Shown: in pieces, positions 18,330-27,405 of the stretch
Position numbering within the stretch: the first letter of the stretch is position 1
Layout of the letters: every line of letters starts with the position of its first letter
Assembly: GCF_030161555.1 (NCBI RefSeq)
Contig: NZ_BSUK01000001.1
Location: forward strand, 3,348,001-3,412,000
Direction of reading: 5' to 3'
Origin: Luteimicrobium album
GTDB lineage: Bacteria; Actinomycetota; Actinomycetes; Actinomycetales; Cellulomonadaceae
DNA length: 64,000 bases
Notes under the pieces: model-generated
What the model was told of the DNA's origin: nothing
Databases searched by the model: none
Seen by the model: the letters and a program-made list of their open reading frames with translations, nothing else
Position numbers and translations under genes: made by a program

Positions 18330-19008
18330 ATGGGTGCGGGCTCGCGGACGGTGGTGGCGGCCGGGGGAGCGGGCTTCCTCGGACGGATCGTCGTGACGGA
18401 CCTGGTGCGGCGCGGCTGGACGGTCGCCGTCCCGACCCGTCGGCCCGGGTCGCTCGACGACCTGGCCGTGACGCTCGCCGACGCGACCGGTCGCCTCGTC
18501 GTCGTCCCGCTCGACCCGTCCGGCCCCGCGGGCGTCGCCCCCACCCTGGCCCGGCTCGACCCGGCGCCGTCGGCGGTCGTGGCGTCCCTGGGGGCTGGAG
18601 CATCGGGCCACGGTTGCTCGACGTCCCCCCGACGCCTGGCAGCGCGCCCTCGACGACCACCTCACCGCGCACCTGCGCGCCATGCAGGTGTACGTGCCGC
18701 TGATCGCCGGGCAGGACGACGCCGTGTACCTCACGACGAACGGCGCCGCCGCGGACGAGCCGATGCCCGGCTCGGGGCCGATCAACGTGACCGGCGCGGC
18801 GCAGCGGATGCTCCTGCGCGCGGTCGCCGCGGAGCAGCCCGGGGTGCGGTTCCACGAGGTGTCCTTCCTCGCCGCCGTCGCGGGGGACGAGCGCAACCTC
18901 GACCCCGACGCGGAGCTCGGCCACGACGAGGTCGCGGCCGCCGTCCGCGGTGTGCTCGACGACCCTGGCTCGCCGCAGCTCGTCCGTGTGGCGCCGCGCG
19001 GCCGATGA
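18330..19008 (+). CDS. NAD(P)-binding short-chain dehydrogenase-like protein (two frame breaks)
   Basis: Rossmann-fold protein of about 226 residues. It starts VVAAGGAGFLGRIVVTDLVRRGW (GxxGxxG) and ends with a C-terminal half containing YLTTNGAAADEPMPGSGPINVTGAAQ. Two breaks separate the pieces: a G is missing at 18590-18594 and a C at 18625-18630. With both restored the join reads LGGWSIGPRLLDVPPDAWQRAL. The usual SDR YxxxK active site is not obvious, so catalytic activity is uncertain. The next gene starts about 70 bases later. Confidence 0.7.
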
Positions 19009-19079
19009 TGGCCTTCGTCGGGCCGGTCGAGACGTGCGTCACAGCGAGCGCCACCCGACCCGACGTACCCTGGACGGTC

Positions 19080-20111
19080 GTGACCACTCCTGTCCCCGCG
19101 CTGAGCGACGTCGTCCCGCAGGTCTCCCCGGACCGTCTGCTCGCCGACCTCGTCCCGCCGCGGCACTTCGCCGCCGCACGGTTCGGCACGTACCGGGCCA
19201 ACCCGGACTTCCCGACCCAGCAGGCTGCGCTGGCGCGCCTGCAGGAGGTGGCTCAGGTCCTCGTGAAGCCCCGGTCGGGCGGGCTGTTCAAGCGGGCCAA
19301 GAAGCAGACGCCGCCCGCGGTGTACCTGGACGGCGGCTTCGGTGTCGGCAAGACGCACCTGCTCGCCTCCCTCGCCCACGAGGTGGGGCTCGAGCGGACG
19401 GCGTTCGGGACGTTCGTCGAGTACACGAACCTCGTGGGCGCGCTCGGGTTCCGTCAGACCGTCGACGCGCTCGCCACGAAGACGCTCGTGTGCATCGACG
19501 AGTTCGAGCTCGACGACCCGGGCGACACGGTCCTCATGTCCCGCCTGCTGCGCGAGCTCGCGGATCGCGGCGTCGCGCTCGCCGCGACGTCCAACACGCT
19601 CCCGGAGTCGCTGGGCGAGGGCCGGTTCGCCGCCGAGGACTTCCTGCGTGAGATCCAGGCGCTGTCGTCCCGGTTCGACGTGCTGCGCATCGACGGCCCC
19701 GACTACCGGCACCGTCCCACGGTCACGAAGGCGCCCGACGTGCCCGCCGACGCCGTCCGTGCGGCGGCCGAGTCGGTCGAGGGGGCGCGGCTCGACGATT
19801 TCGACACGCTCGTCGCGCACCTCGCGCACGTGCACCCGAGCCGCTACGGCGCGCTGCTCGACGGCGTCGAGCTCCTCGCGCTGACCGGCGTCCACCCCGT
19901 GACCGACCAGAACGTCGGGCTGCGCCTCGTCGTGCTCGTCGACCGCCTCTACGACCGCGACGTGCCGGTGCTGCTGGGCGGCGGGGACCGCGGGCTGTTC
20001 ACCCCTGAGATGCTCGCGGGCGGATACCGCAAGAAGTACTTCCGGGCGCTGTCGCGCCTCGGCGCACTCGCCGAGGACGGTCGGACGCGCGTCGCCGCGC
20101 TCGCGGCCTAG
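19080..20111 (+). CDS. zapE: Cell division protein ZapE / AFG1-like ATPase
   Basis: A 343-residue AAA-type P-loop ATPase of the ZapE/Afg1 family. The Walker A is GGFGVGKTHL, Walker B is LVCIDEFEL, and the sensor-like segment ALAATSNTLPESL follows. The C-terminal region contains ALSSRFDVLRIDGPDYRHR and GGYRKKYFRALSRL. In Proteobacteria ZapE acts on Z-rings; the actinobacterial role is less clear. GTG at 19080 was preferred to an upstream in-frame ATG because family similarity starts near LLADLVPP. Confidence 0.88.
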   Translation: MTTPVPALSDVVPQVSPDRLLADLVPPRHFAAARFGTYRANPDFPTQQAALARLQEVAQVLVKPRSGGLFKRAKKQTPPAVYLDGGFGVGKTHLLASLAHEVGLERTAFGTFVEYTNLVGALGFRQTVDALATKTLVCIDEFELDDPGDTVLMSRLLRELADRGVALAATSNTLPESLGEGRFAAEDFLREIQALSSRFDVLRIDGPDYRHRPTVTKAPDVPADAVRAAAESVEGARLDDFDTLVAHLAHVHPSRYGALLDGVELLALTGVHPVTDQNVGLRLVVLVDRLYDRDVPVLLGGGDRGLFTPEMLAGGYRKKYFRALSRLGALAEDGRTRVAALAA

Positions 20112-20126
20112 CGCCGCGCCGGGCCG

Positions 20127-21011
20127 TCAGGTCGCGAGCAGCCGCGCGCGCTCCGCGTCGACGTCGAAGTCCGCGGGCGGCCAGCCGAGGTCGAGGCGGC
20201 GCAGCGCGTCCAGGAGCAGCTCGGAGACGGCGAGCCGCGCGAACCACTTGCGGTCCGCCGGGACGGCGTACCAGGGCGCGACCTCGGTGTTCGTCCGGTC
20301 CAGGACGGCCTGATATGCCTCCTGGTAGGCGGGCCACCTCAGCCGCGAGTCGACGTCGCCCGGGTTGTACTTCCAGTACTTGTCGGGGCGGTCGAGGCGT
20401 TCGAGCAGGCGCTTCTTCTGCTCCTCCGGGGAGACGAGCAGCGCGACCTTCACGACCGTAGTCCCGGCCTCGACGAGCCGCTCCTCGAAGCGGTTGATCT
20501 CGTCGTACCGCTTCTCCCACACGTCGGCCGGGACGAGCTCGTCGACCCGCACCACCAGGACGTCCTCGTAGTGCGACCGGTCGAACACCCCGATGTACCC
20601 GGGTCGGGGCAGCGCGCGCCGGATCCGCCACAGATAGTGGTGCCGCGCTTCCTCGGACGTGGGCACGCCGAACGACCGGTGCGCGACCCCCTGGGGGTCC
20701 ACGAGCCCGACGACGTGGCGCACGATGCCGCCCTTGCCGGCGGTGTCCATGCCCTGGAGCACGAGGAGCACCGACCGGGCGCCGCCCGACCGCCCCTCCG
20801 CGAACAGGCGCTCCTGGAGCTCCGAGAGCTCGGCGGCGTGGCGGGCGACGAGCGCCTCGCCGGCCTTGCGCCCGTGCTTCCAGCCGGGCGTCGATGCGTG
20901 GTCGAAGCCCGCCAGGTCGAAGCCGGGTGCGACGCGCAGGGCGTCGGCCGGCGTCACGTCCCAGCCATCGTGCTTGCTCGTGGCCTTGCGTCCGTGCTTG
21001 CCGTGACCCAT
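20127..21011 (-). CDS. ppk2: Polyphosphate kinase 2 family protein
   Basis: A 294-residue PPK2-family polyphosphate:nucleotide phosphotransferase. Walker A LLVLQGMDTAGKGG, the HSFGVPT-like segment AHRSFGVPTSEE, the lid region IGVFDRSHYEDVLVVRV and KYWKYNPGDVDSRLRW are all present and intact. It transfers phosphate between polyphosphate and nucleotides. The ATG at 21011 has an AGGAGA site. Only about 15 bases separate it from the stop of an IS110 transposase gene in the same orientation, so its original promoter has been replaced or moved away by the insertion. Confidence 0.92.
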   Translation of the reverse strand: MGHGKHGRKATSKHDGWDVTPADALRVAPGFDLAGFDHASTPGWKHGRKAGEALVARHAAELSELQERLFAEGRSGGARSVLLVLQGMDTAGKGGIVRHVVGLVDPQGVAHRSFGVPTSEEARHHYLWRIRRALPRPGYIGVFDRSHYEDVLVVRVDELVPADVWEKRYDEINRFEERLVEAGTTVVKVALLVSPEEQKKRLLERLDRPDKYWKYNPGDVDSRLRWPAYQEAYQAVLDRTNTEVAPWYAVPADRKWFARLAVSELLLDALRRLDLGWPPADFDVDAERARLLAT

Positions 21012-21025
21012 GGGTTTCTCCTATG

Positions 21026-22081
21026 TCAAGCCGCGGTCGCGTGGCAAGTCGCGGTCGCGGTTGACGGGTTGTTCTTGAGGGTGTTGAACACGATGCGGGC
21101 GAGGCGTCGTTTGAGGCAGCGCAGGGCCTCTGTCCTGGAGTCGCCGGCGGCCAGGCGCTTGTCGTAGTAGGCCCTGCCCAGCCCGGGTCGCTGCAGCTGG
21201 GTGACCGCGATCCGGTGCAGCGCGGTGTTCAGCTGCCGGTTGCCTGCCTTGTTCAGCCGCACCCTGCCCCGAGTGGAACCAGACCAGACCGGGATCGGTG
21301 CGACCCCGGCGTGCATCGCGAACTTCGCCTCGTCGGCGAACCGCGCCACCCCGGCGGTCTCGCCGTAGAGCTTGGCCGCGGTCAGCTCCCCGCACCCCGC
21401 AACCTCGAGCAGTGCGGGAGCCTGGGCACGGACCAGCGCGCCGATCTCCCGCTCCAGCTCGTTCGCGCGCCCGGTCAGAGAGGCGACGTCCTCGAGCAGC
21501 TCACGGGCCAACCGTGCGTCGATCCCGCCCACGTCCGAGAGCCGGGCGAGCAGGCGGGCGCGGGTGCCCTTGAGGTTCAACGACTTGGGTGCCGGATCGA
21601 TCTCGGGATCGACCCGGTGCAGATGCCACCGCAACCGGTTCACGATCGCGGTGCGCTGACGCACCAACGACTCACGGTGGTCCACCAGCAGCTTGACCTC
21701 CCTAGACGCCTCGTCATGGGACGCGACCGGCAGGTCCGGGGTGCGCAGCACCGCGTGCGCGACCGCCAATGCGTCGATCGGGTCGGACTTGCCCCGCGTG
21801 CGCGCCACCCGACGCTGGACGGCCATCATCTTCGGTGCGACCCGCACCACCCGCGCACCCGCGGCCAGCAGGTCCAGCTCCAGCCGCGCCGACAGATGCC
21901 GGCAGTCCTCGATCCCCCACACCACCTCGGTCCCGAACCGGGCTTGGGCCCACCGCAGGGCCTTGTCATGGCCTCGGGGCACGGCCTTGACCGTGAGCTC
22001 GCCGAGCTTCTTACCGGCCTCGTCGACCGCGACGAACGTGTGGGACCTCTTGTGGACATCAGTGCCAACCACGACAACCAT
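21026..22081 (-). mobile_element. IS110-family transposase gene (IS110 element, about 21.02-22.3 kb)
   Basis: A 351-residue DEDD-type transposase. The N-terminal RuvC-like domain starts VVGTDVHKRSHTFVAVDEAG and includes ARTRGKSDPIDALAVAHA. The C-terminal Tnp20 domain has AMHAGVAPIPVWSGSTRGRVRLNK-type text with the catalytic serine in SGS, then NRQLNTALHRIA. It is intact from 22081 (an upstream in-frame start at 22138 exists). The reading frame ends only 15 bases from ppk2 while about 230 bases of non-coding DNA lie on its 5' side, as in the IS110 group (long left end, short right end). Exact ends are not resolved; no target duplication is expected for this family. Confidence 0.92.
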
Positions 22082-22320
22082 GGGGGTTGCCTCCTTCACC
22101 TGATCAGTGACTGGACGGTTGGACCGGTCGGCGGACACACCTCAGTGGGGGTGATGCCACGCTCCTATCAAGTCACGCCGGCCGGTCCCTTCCCACCCGG
22201 TGACGGCAAAACGCATGCTGGCCAACCCGCCGGCGGCAGCGAGCCTATGAGCCAGTCACCGGATGACAAGGGATCCAACCACCGCAACGCGGCGCCCTCA
22301 CCCTGACACTGATGCGAGCC
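22082..22320 (-). ncRNA. Candidate IS110 bridge (seek) RNA region
   Basis: About 240 bases of non-coding sequence precede the IS110 transposase start in its own orientation. In the IS110 group this left-end segment encodes the structured bridge RNA that pairs with donor and target DNA. Short complementary elements are visible (CATCCGGTGAC near 22260, GTCACCGGG near 22200). Loop assignments and boundaries were not derived; this is an inference from position and family. Confidence 0.45.
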
Positions 22321-22323
22321 TAC

Positions 22324-22396
22324 GGACGACGGCCGCCCCCGGCAGCGTGGAGGCTCGCATCCCCGGCCGGGCCGTCGTCCGGCCCGGCGGGCCGGG
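22324..22396 (-). terminator. Inverted repeats after glgX
   Basis: Perfect 11-base arms (22324-22334 and 22370-22380) flank about 35 bases. A compact hairpin CCGGCCC-GGC...GGGCCGG (about 22379-22396) lies just after the glgX stop. Either can terminate glgX transcription. Confidence 0.5.
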
Positions 22397-22411
22397 TGGC
22401 GCCCGGTGCCG

Positions 22412-24601
22412 TCATGCGAGCTCCGACGGGCGTGACAGGACGATGACGCTCCGGCCCGTGACGCGCAGCGTCGCGCCGGCGAGGACGCGTGACCCGGGCC
22501 GCGTCGACCCGTCGGTGTCGAGCCGCACGGTCCACGCCTTGCCGAAGGAGTCGTCGGGCAGGTGGAAGGCGAGCACGTCGGAGTGGGCGTTGAGGAGGAT
22601 GAGGAACGAGTCGTCGACGATGCGCTCGCCCCGGCGGTCCGTCTCGGGGATCGTGTCGCCGTTGAGGAACACCATGACGGACCGGGCGAAGCTCTGCTGC
22701 CAGTCCGTGGAGTCCATCCGGTCGCCGGTGAGGTCGAGCCACTCGATGTCGGCGGGGTCGGCACCCGACGTCGCCGCCCGCCCCTCCGTCCCGATGTCGT
22801 CGTCGAGGACCCCGTCCGCGTCCACGTCGCCCGACCCGGGCTCGATGTCGGCGCGACCCGTGAAGAACCCTCGCCGGTGCAGGAGGGGGTGCGCCCTGCG
22901 GAGGGCGACGGCCTCCCGTGCGAACTCCAGCAGCGCACGCCGGTCGTCGTTCAGGTCCCAGTCGACCCATGTCGTCGGGTTGTCCTGGCAGTAGCCGTTG
23001 TTGTTCCCGCCCTGGGTGCGGCCGATCTCGTCGCCGTGACCGATCATCGGCACGCCCTGCGAGAGCATGAGGGTGGCGAGGAAGTTGCGTTGCTGACGCC
23101 GCCGGAGCCGGACGACGTCCTTGTCCGTCGTCTCGCCCTCGATCCCGCAGTTCCACGACCGGTTGTACGACTCGCCGTCCTTGTTGTCCTCGCCGTTGGC
23201 CTCGTTGTGCTTCTCGTCGTACGTGACGAGGTCGTGCAGCGTGAACCCGTCGTGGGCGGTCACGAAGTTGATCGACGCGATGGGCTTGCGGCCGCTGTGC
23301 TCGTACAGGTCCGACGACCCGGTGAGACGGCTCGCGAACTCGGGCAGGGTCGACGGCTCCCCACGCCAGAAGTCCCGCACGGTGTCGCGGTACTTCCCGT
23401 TCCACTCCGTCCACAGGGGAGGGAACCCGCCGACCTGGTAGCCGCCGTCGCCAAGGTCCCACGGCTCGGCGATGAGCTTGACCTGGGAGACCACCGGGTC
23501 CTGGTGCACCAGGTCGAAGAACGCCGACAGGCGGTCGACCTCGTGGAACTGCCGGGCGAGGGTCGCGGCGAGGTCGAACCGGAACCCGTCGACGTGCATC
23601 TCCTCCACCCAGTAGCGCAGGGAGTCCATGATCATCTGAAGCACCTGTGGCGACCGCATGAGGAGCGAGTTGCCCGTGCCCGTGGTGTCGAAGTAGTGCG
23701 CCTCGTCACCGTCGACGAGGCGGTAGTAGGCCGCGTTGTCGATCCCCCGGAAGCTCAGGGTCGGTCCCTGGTGGTTGCCCTCGGCGGTGTGGTTGTAGAC
23801 GACGTCGAGCAGCACCTCGATGCCCGCCTCGTGCAACGCCTTGACCATGGCCTTGAACTCGAGGACCTGCTGGCCCCGGGTCCCGTAGGCCGTGTAGCCG
23901 TTGTGCGGGGCGAAGAACCCGATCGTGTTGTAGCCCCAGTAGTTCGACAGCCCGCGCTCGCGCAGGACGGGGTCGTCGACGAACTGGTGCACGGGCATGA
24001 GCTCGACCGCCGTGACACCGAGCCGCGTGAGGTGCTCCAGGACCGCCGGGTGCGCCATGCCCGCGTACGTGCCGCGCAGGTGCTCGGGCACCTTCGGGTG
24101 CTGCATCGTCATGCCGCGCACGTGCGCCTCGTAGATCACGCTGTCGTGGTAGTCCCGGTTCGGCGGCCTGTCGTGGCCCCAGTCGAAGTACGGGTTGATG
24201 ACCACCGAGTGCATGGTGTGAGCGGCGGAGTCGGCGGTGTTGAGCTTGGTCGGGTCGTCGAACCGGTAGGAGAACAGCGACTCGTCGCCGTCGATCATGC
24301 CGTCGACGGCCTTCGCGTAGGGGTCGAGCAACAGCTTGCTGGGGTCGCTCCGGAGCCCCTTCGCCGGGTCGAACGGCCCGTGCACCCGGTACCCGTAGCG
24401 GGTGCCCGGGCCCACGCCCGGCAGGAAGCCGTGCCACACGTGGGCGTCGACCTCGCGCAGCGCGAGGCGCTCCTCCGTCCCGTCGTCGTTCAGCAGGCAG
24501 AGCTCGACCTTGTCGGCGACCTCGGAGAACAGGGCGAAGTTCGTGCCGGTTCCGTCGAACGTCGCGCCGAGCGGGTAGGAGTGACCGGGCCAGAGATCCA
24601 T
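22412..24601 (-). CDS. glgX: Glycogen debranching enzyme GlgX
   Basis: A 729-residue GH13 isoamylase-type debranching enzyme that hydrolyses alpha-1,6 branches of limit-dextrin glycogen. An N-terminal CBM48-like module (residues 1-110, LGATFDGTGTNFALFSEVA) precedes the catalytic barrel. Conserved regions: DVVYNHTAEG, DGFRFDLAA (nucleophile Asp), LIAEPWDLG (acid/base Glu) and FVTAHDGFTL (third acid Asp). Also GGNNNGYCQDN, typical of GlgX. Full length, ATG at 24601. Monocistronic: hairpins follow, and upstream lies a divergent small gene. Confidence 0.96.
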   Translation of the reverse strand: MDLWPGHSYPLGATFDGTGTNFALFSEVADKVELCLLNDDGTEERLALREVDAHVWHGFLPGVGPGTRYGYRVHGPFDPAKGLRSDPSKLLLDPYAKAVDGMIDGDESLFSYRFDDPTKLNTADSAAHTMHSVVINPYFDWGHDRPPNRDYHDSVIYEAHVRGMTMQHPKVPEHLRGTYAGMAHPAVLEHLTRLGVTAVELMPVHQFVDDPVLRERGLSNYWGYNTIGFFAPHNGYTAYGTRGQQVLEFKAMVKALHEAGIEVLLDVVYNHTAEGNHQGPTLSFRGIDNAAYYRLVDGDEAHYFDTTGTGNSLLMRSPQVLQMIMDSLRYWVEEMHVDGFRFDLAATLARQFHEVDRLSAFFDLVHQDPVVSQVKLIAEPWDLGDGGYQVGGFPPLWTEWNGKYRDTVRDFWRGEPSTLPEFASRLTGSSDLYEHSGRKPIASINFVTAHDGFTLHDLVTYDEKHNEANGEDNKDGESYNRSWNCGIEGETTDKDVVRLRRRQQRNFLATLMLSQGVPMIGHGDEIGRTQGGNNNGYCQDNPTTWVDWDLNDDRRALLEFAREAVALRRAHPLLHRRGFFTGRADIEPGSGDVDADGVLDDDIGTEGRAATSGADPADIEWLDLTGDRMDSTDWQQSFARSVMVFLNGDTIPETDRRGERIVDDSFLILLNAHSDVLAFHLPDDSFGKAWTVRLDTDGSTRPGSRVLAGATLRVTGRSVIVLSRPSELA

Positions 24602-24772
24602 GGGCCCAGCGTGCCACCCCTGCCGGTGCGGCGACTCGGAAGGGGACGGTCAGGGGCACGACTGGCGCGCGATGAGTCGGCCGCGTCACGTGCGGGTGAA
24701 CCTTGCGTGACGGTCCGGGCCCAGGCGTGGTGGATGCGCGCAGGCCGTCGCCGGACCTGGTAGACCCGAGGT

Positions 24773-24999
24773 ATGAGCACCGAACGGACCGCCGGCCGCA
24801 CCACCGCCACCGAGCGGAGGACGACGGCTCACGGGACCCTGGCCACCGACGACGACAGCAAGCTGTCGAGCGAGCGACGGCGCGAGCTCCTCGCCGGAGG
24901 CGACGCCTCCCGCGCCCCCAGTCGCTGTCTGCGACCGAGCTGCACCCGATCGAGGGCGCCTCGTCCGGCACGTCGTGGGACGACCCGGACGAGCTCTGA
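24773..24999 (+). CDS. Small conserved hypothetical protein (frame break at 24915-24919)
   Basis: Begins MSTERTAGRTTATERRTTAH and runs to LLAGGDASRA. After one extra C in CCCCC (24915-24919) it continues PQSLSATELHPIEGASSGTSWDDPDEL and stops at 24999, giving about 76 residues. Hydrophilic and probably disordered, with no membrane segment. The two halves make a sensible composition only when joined. Function unknown. A 170-base gap to glgX holds the divergent promoters. Confidence 0.5.
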
Positions 25000-25075
25000 C
25001 TCCCGAGCCTGTGTTTCATCTGCTCACGGCGGTGAGACGCCGCACGTTCGCGTGACGTGATGCGCCATGATGTGC

Positions 25076-25093
25076 GCGGCCCGCCCGGGCCGC
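25076..25093 (+). other. Short hairpin in the leader of the secreted-protein gene
   Basis: Eight-base perfect arms (GCGGCCCG and CGGGCCGC) with a 2-base loop, about 55 bases before the start codon at 25147. It could be an mRNA leader structure or the terminator of the preceding small gene. Confidence 0.35.
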
Positions 25094-25146
25094 ACGCCGG
25101 CGACCGAGGTCGTCGGCAGCACGTGCATCACGAGGGGATTCTCTGC

Positions 25147-25998
25147 ATGCGAACGTTGAAGCGCGCCGTCGCAGGCGCCATCACCACGGCCCTCGCCGTC
25201 GGACTCGTCTCCGCCCCGGCGCTCTCGGCGAACGCCGCGACCCACACGACGAGCGCCAAGTCCCAGGGTGTCAGCGTCAAGCTGGCGGTCAAGGACCTGA
25301 CGAACAAGCCCGGCAAGTACACGATCAAGGACGCGGTCAAGGTCACCGTCACGGTGCCGGCGCCGTTCCACGACACGTACTCGGACGGCAGCGACGCCGG
25401 CACCGTCCCGGTGAAGTACTGGATCTACGTCAAGAGCACGGGGTCGGCGACCTGCGCCGGCAGCTACGTCTCGGACTTCTACACGAAGTCGCGGACCTTC
25501 ACCCTCCCCGCGACCTTCAAGAACACGAAGTCCGGTTCGATCCGCTACTACTCGGCCAGCGGCAAGTGCAAGCTGTCGGTCGAGCTGTACGCGAGCCGGT
25601 ACACGATCAGCGCCGCAGGCGACCTCAACGTCAAGAAGACCGTCTCGGCGGCGTACTACGTCAAGACGCCCACGTCGCTCACCAAGCCGTCGGTGTCGGC
25701 GACGCACGTGAAGAAGAACCACACCGTGAAGCTCTCGGGCAAGGCGACGTACCTGCGCGCCGACTCGAAGCACTGGTACACGAAGACGAAGCTGCCGAAG
25801 GGCACGAAGCTCGTGGTCCAGAAGAAGGCCAAGGGCGCCAAGTCCTGGTCGAAGGTCGCGACCGTCAAGGTGACCAGCAAGGGCACCTGGTCGAAGACCG
25901 TGAAGGTCGCGAAGACGACGTCCTACCGCGTCGTGTACGCGGGCAGCAGCACGCGCACCGCGAAGACGTCCGCCGTGCGGGTCGTCAAGGTCGGCTGA
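25147..25998 (+). CDS. Secreted lysine-rich protein of unknown function
   Basis: A 283-residue exported protein. A Sec signal peptide is clear: MRTLKRAVAG, a hydrophobic core, then cleavage near ALSANAA. The mature part is very rich in Lys, Thr, Ser and Tyr, with few acidic residues. It seems to hold two beta-sandwich-like halves: one around KVTVTVPAPFHDTYSDG with two Cys (TCAGSY, GKCKLS) and one repeat-like half (KKNHTVKLSGKATYL, KGTWSKTVKVAKTTSYRVVY) typical of bacterial Ig-like wall proteins. No sortase motif. A terminator follows. Confidence 0.85.
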   Translation: MRTLKRAVAGAITTALAVGLVSAPALSANAATHTTSAKSQGVSVKLAVKDLTNKPGKYTIKDAVKVTVTVPAPFHDTYSDGSDAGTVPVKYWIYVKSTGSATCAGSYVSDFYTKSRTFTLPATFKNTKSGSIRYYSASGKCKLSVELYASRYTISAAGDLNVKKTVSAAYYVKTPTSLTKPSVSATHVKKNHTVKLSGKATYLRADSKHWYTKTKLPKGTKLVVQKKAKGAKSWSKVATVKVTSKGTWSKTVKVAKTTSYRVVYAGSSTRTAKTSAVRVVKVG

Positions 25999-26028
25999 CG
26001 GGCGCCTCCTCCTGACCGGCTCCTGGCG

Positions 26029-26061
26029 GCGGGGTCTCATCACGACGTGGTGAGGCCCCGC
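26029..26061. terminator. Terminator between convergent genes
   Basis: Fifteen-base arms (26029-26043 and 26047-26061) with two mismatches around a 3-base loop, 30 bases after the secreted-protein stop and 28 before the stop of the minus-strand gene. Confidence 0.7.
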
Positions 26062-26088
26062 TCGTCGTCTTGAGCGTCCGGGTCGGAG

Positions 26089-26421
26089 TCAGGGTGTGTC
26101 GGTCGGCAGGCGGTCCGCGCCGACCAGGACCAGGCGCGGCATCCCAGCGGGGGCCGCGTGGCTGAGGGCGACGTACCGTGCTTCTGCCCGGTGCAGCCGG
26201 ATGTGCTCGTCGAGCGACCAACCGGGCCCGTTGGTGAGGGTCATGCCGCACGAGCACCCGATCGTGATCCGTCCGTCTGCGTGCTCGACGGCGGTCCCGA
26301 TGGTGACGTGCGACGCCTGAGCCTCCTGCTTGGCCTGCCGCATCGCCGGGGAGACCGCGACTGCGCCGTCGCTCGTGCGTTCGGGAGCGAGGGTGGAGTC
26401 CGGGAGAGCGGGGGTCGTCAC
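26089..26421 (-). CDS. Small hypothetical protein with CxC/HxxxH motif
   Basis: A 110-residue protein. After a polar N-terminal helix (MRQAKQEAQASHVTIGTAVEHADG) comes ITIGCSCGMTLTNGPGWSLDEHIRLH. The Cys pair and the two His of HIRLH could bind a metal. A short C-terminal strand pair (PRLVLVGADRLP) follows. The ATG at 26421 is the first in frame. No family recognised. It is divergent from the sigma-factor gene. Confidence 0.6.
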   Translation of the reverse strand: MTTPALPDSTLAPERTSDGAVAVSPAMRQAKQEAQASHVTIGTAVEHADGRITIGCSCGMTLTNGPGWSLDEHIRLHRAEARYVALSHAAPAGMPRLVLVGADRLPTDTP

Positions 26422-26496
26422 ACGCCGAGCGTACGGGACGCGCCGAGCACCTCTGTGCCTCGGTCACGTTGCGGTGTCGGCGCGCGTCAGGGCACT

Positions 26497-27352
26497 GTGA
26501 ACGAGATGGACGCGACCGGGTTCGAGACCGAGCGGGCACGGCTGACCGCCGTGGCGACCAGGATCCTCGGTGCGAGCGCCGAGGCGGACGACGTGGTCCA
26601 GGAGGCGTGGTTGCGCCTCGACCAGGCGGAGGGGTCGATGACCCGCCTGCCTGGTTGACCACCGTCGTCACACGGCTGTGCCTCGACCGGCTGCGACGTC
26701 GGCAGACGCGCACCGCGGCCGAGGGTGCGGCGGGTCGGAAGTCGATCGCCGAGGCCGTGCCCGTCGACCCCGAGGCCGACGCGCTGCTCGCCGACCAGGT
26801 GGGCGGCGCGATGCAGCTCGTGCTCGACACGCTGGCTCCCGCGGAGCGGGCCGCCTTCGTCCTCCACGACGTGTTCGGCTACTCGTTCGACGAGATCACC
26901 GGGTTCCTCGGCCGGTCGCAGACGGCCGTCCGCCAGCTCGCCAGCCGCGCCCGCCGCAAGCTCCGCGGTGCCCCCGAGCCCGACGCCGAGCGGAGAGCGC
27001 GTGCCGAGAGCAAGGAGGTCGTCGACGCGTTCCTCGCGGCTGCGCACGGCGGTGAGCTGGGGGAGCTGCTCGATCTGCTCGCGCCCGACGTCGTGATGTG
27101 GGCGGACGGGGCCGGCCAGCGGATGGGCGCGCGCCCGGTGTACGACGGCGCGGGCGCCGTCGCTGCCCGCTTCCGTGGGGAGCGCGCGGGGCGAGGCTCA
27201 CGTGGGTCGACGGCGAGCCGGGCCTCGCGTGGGTCGCGGGCGACGAGGTCAAGGTCGCGTTCGCGTTCCAGGTCGTCGGTGGCCACGTCCGCGAGATCGA
27301 GCTCATCGCCGACCCTGAGGTCCTCGCGACGATGTCGCTCGTCGTGGACTGA
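26497..27352 (+). CDS. ECF41-like sigma factor with SnoaL-type C-terminal domain (two frame breaks)
   Basis: ECF sigma factor of the SigJ/ECF41 type, about 285 residues once repaired. Region 2: LTAVATRILGASAEADDVVQ and WLRLD. Region 4: RAAFVLHDVFGYSFDEITGFLGRSQTAVRQL. A C-terminal SnoaL-like domain (FLAAAHGGELGELLDLLAPDVVMWADG, ending LTWVDGEPGLAWVAG and EIELIADPEVL) modulates activity in this group in place of an anti-sigma. G is missing at 26631-26634 and 27188-27191. GTG 26497 or ATG 26506 may start. The carboxymuconolactone-decarboxylase partner gene usual for ECF41 is not seen. Confidence 0.85.
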
Positions 27353-27360
27353 ACGGCCCC

Positions 27361-27398
27361 GCGACGCGGCCCCGGCCGACAGCCGGTGGCCGCGTCGC
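27361..27398. terminator. Terminator between convergent genes
   Basis: Perfect 11-base arms (27361-27371 and 27388-27398) with an inner 5-base stem, between the sigma factor stop and the VOC protein stop; likely bidirectional. Confidence 0.75.
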
Positions 27399-27405
27399 CG
27401 ATGGT

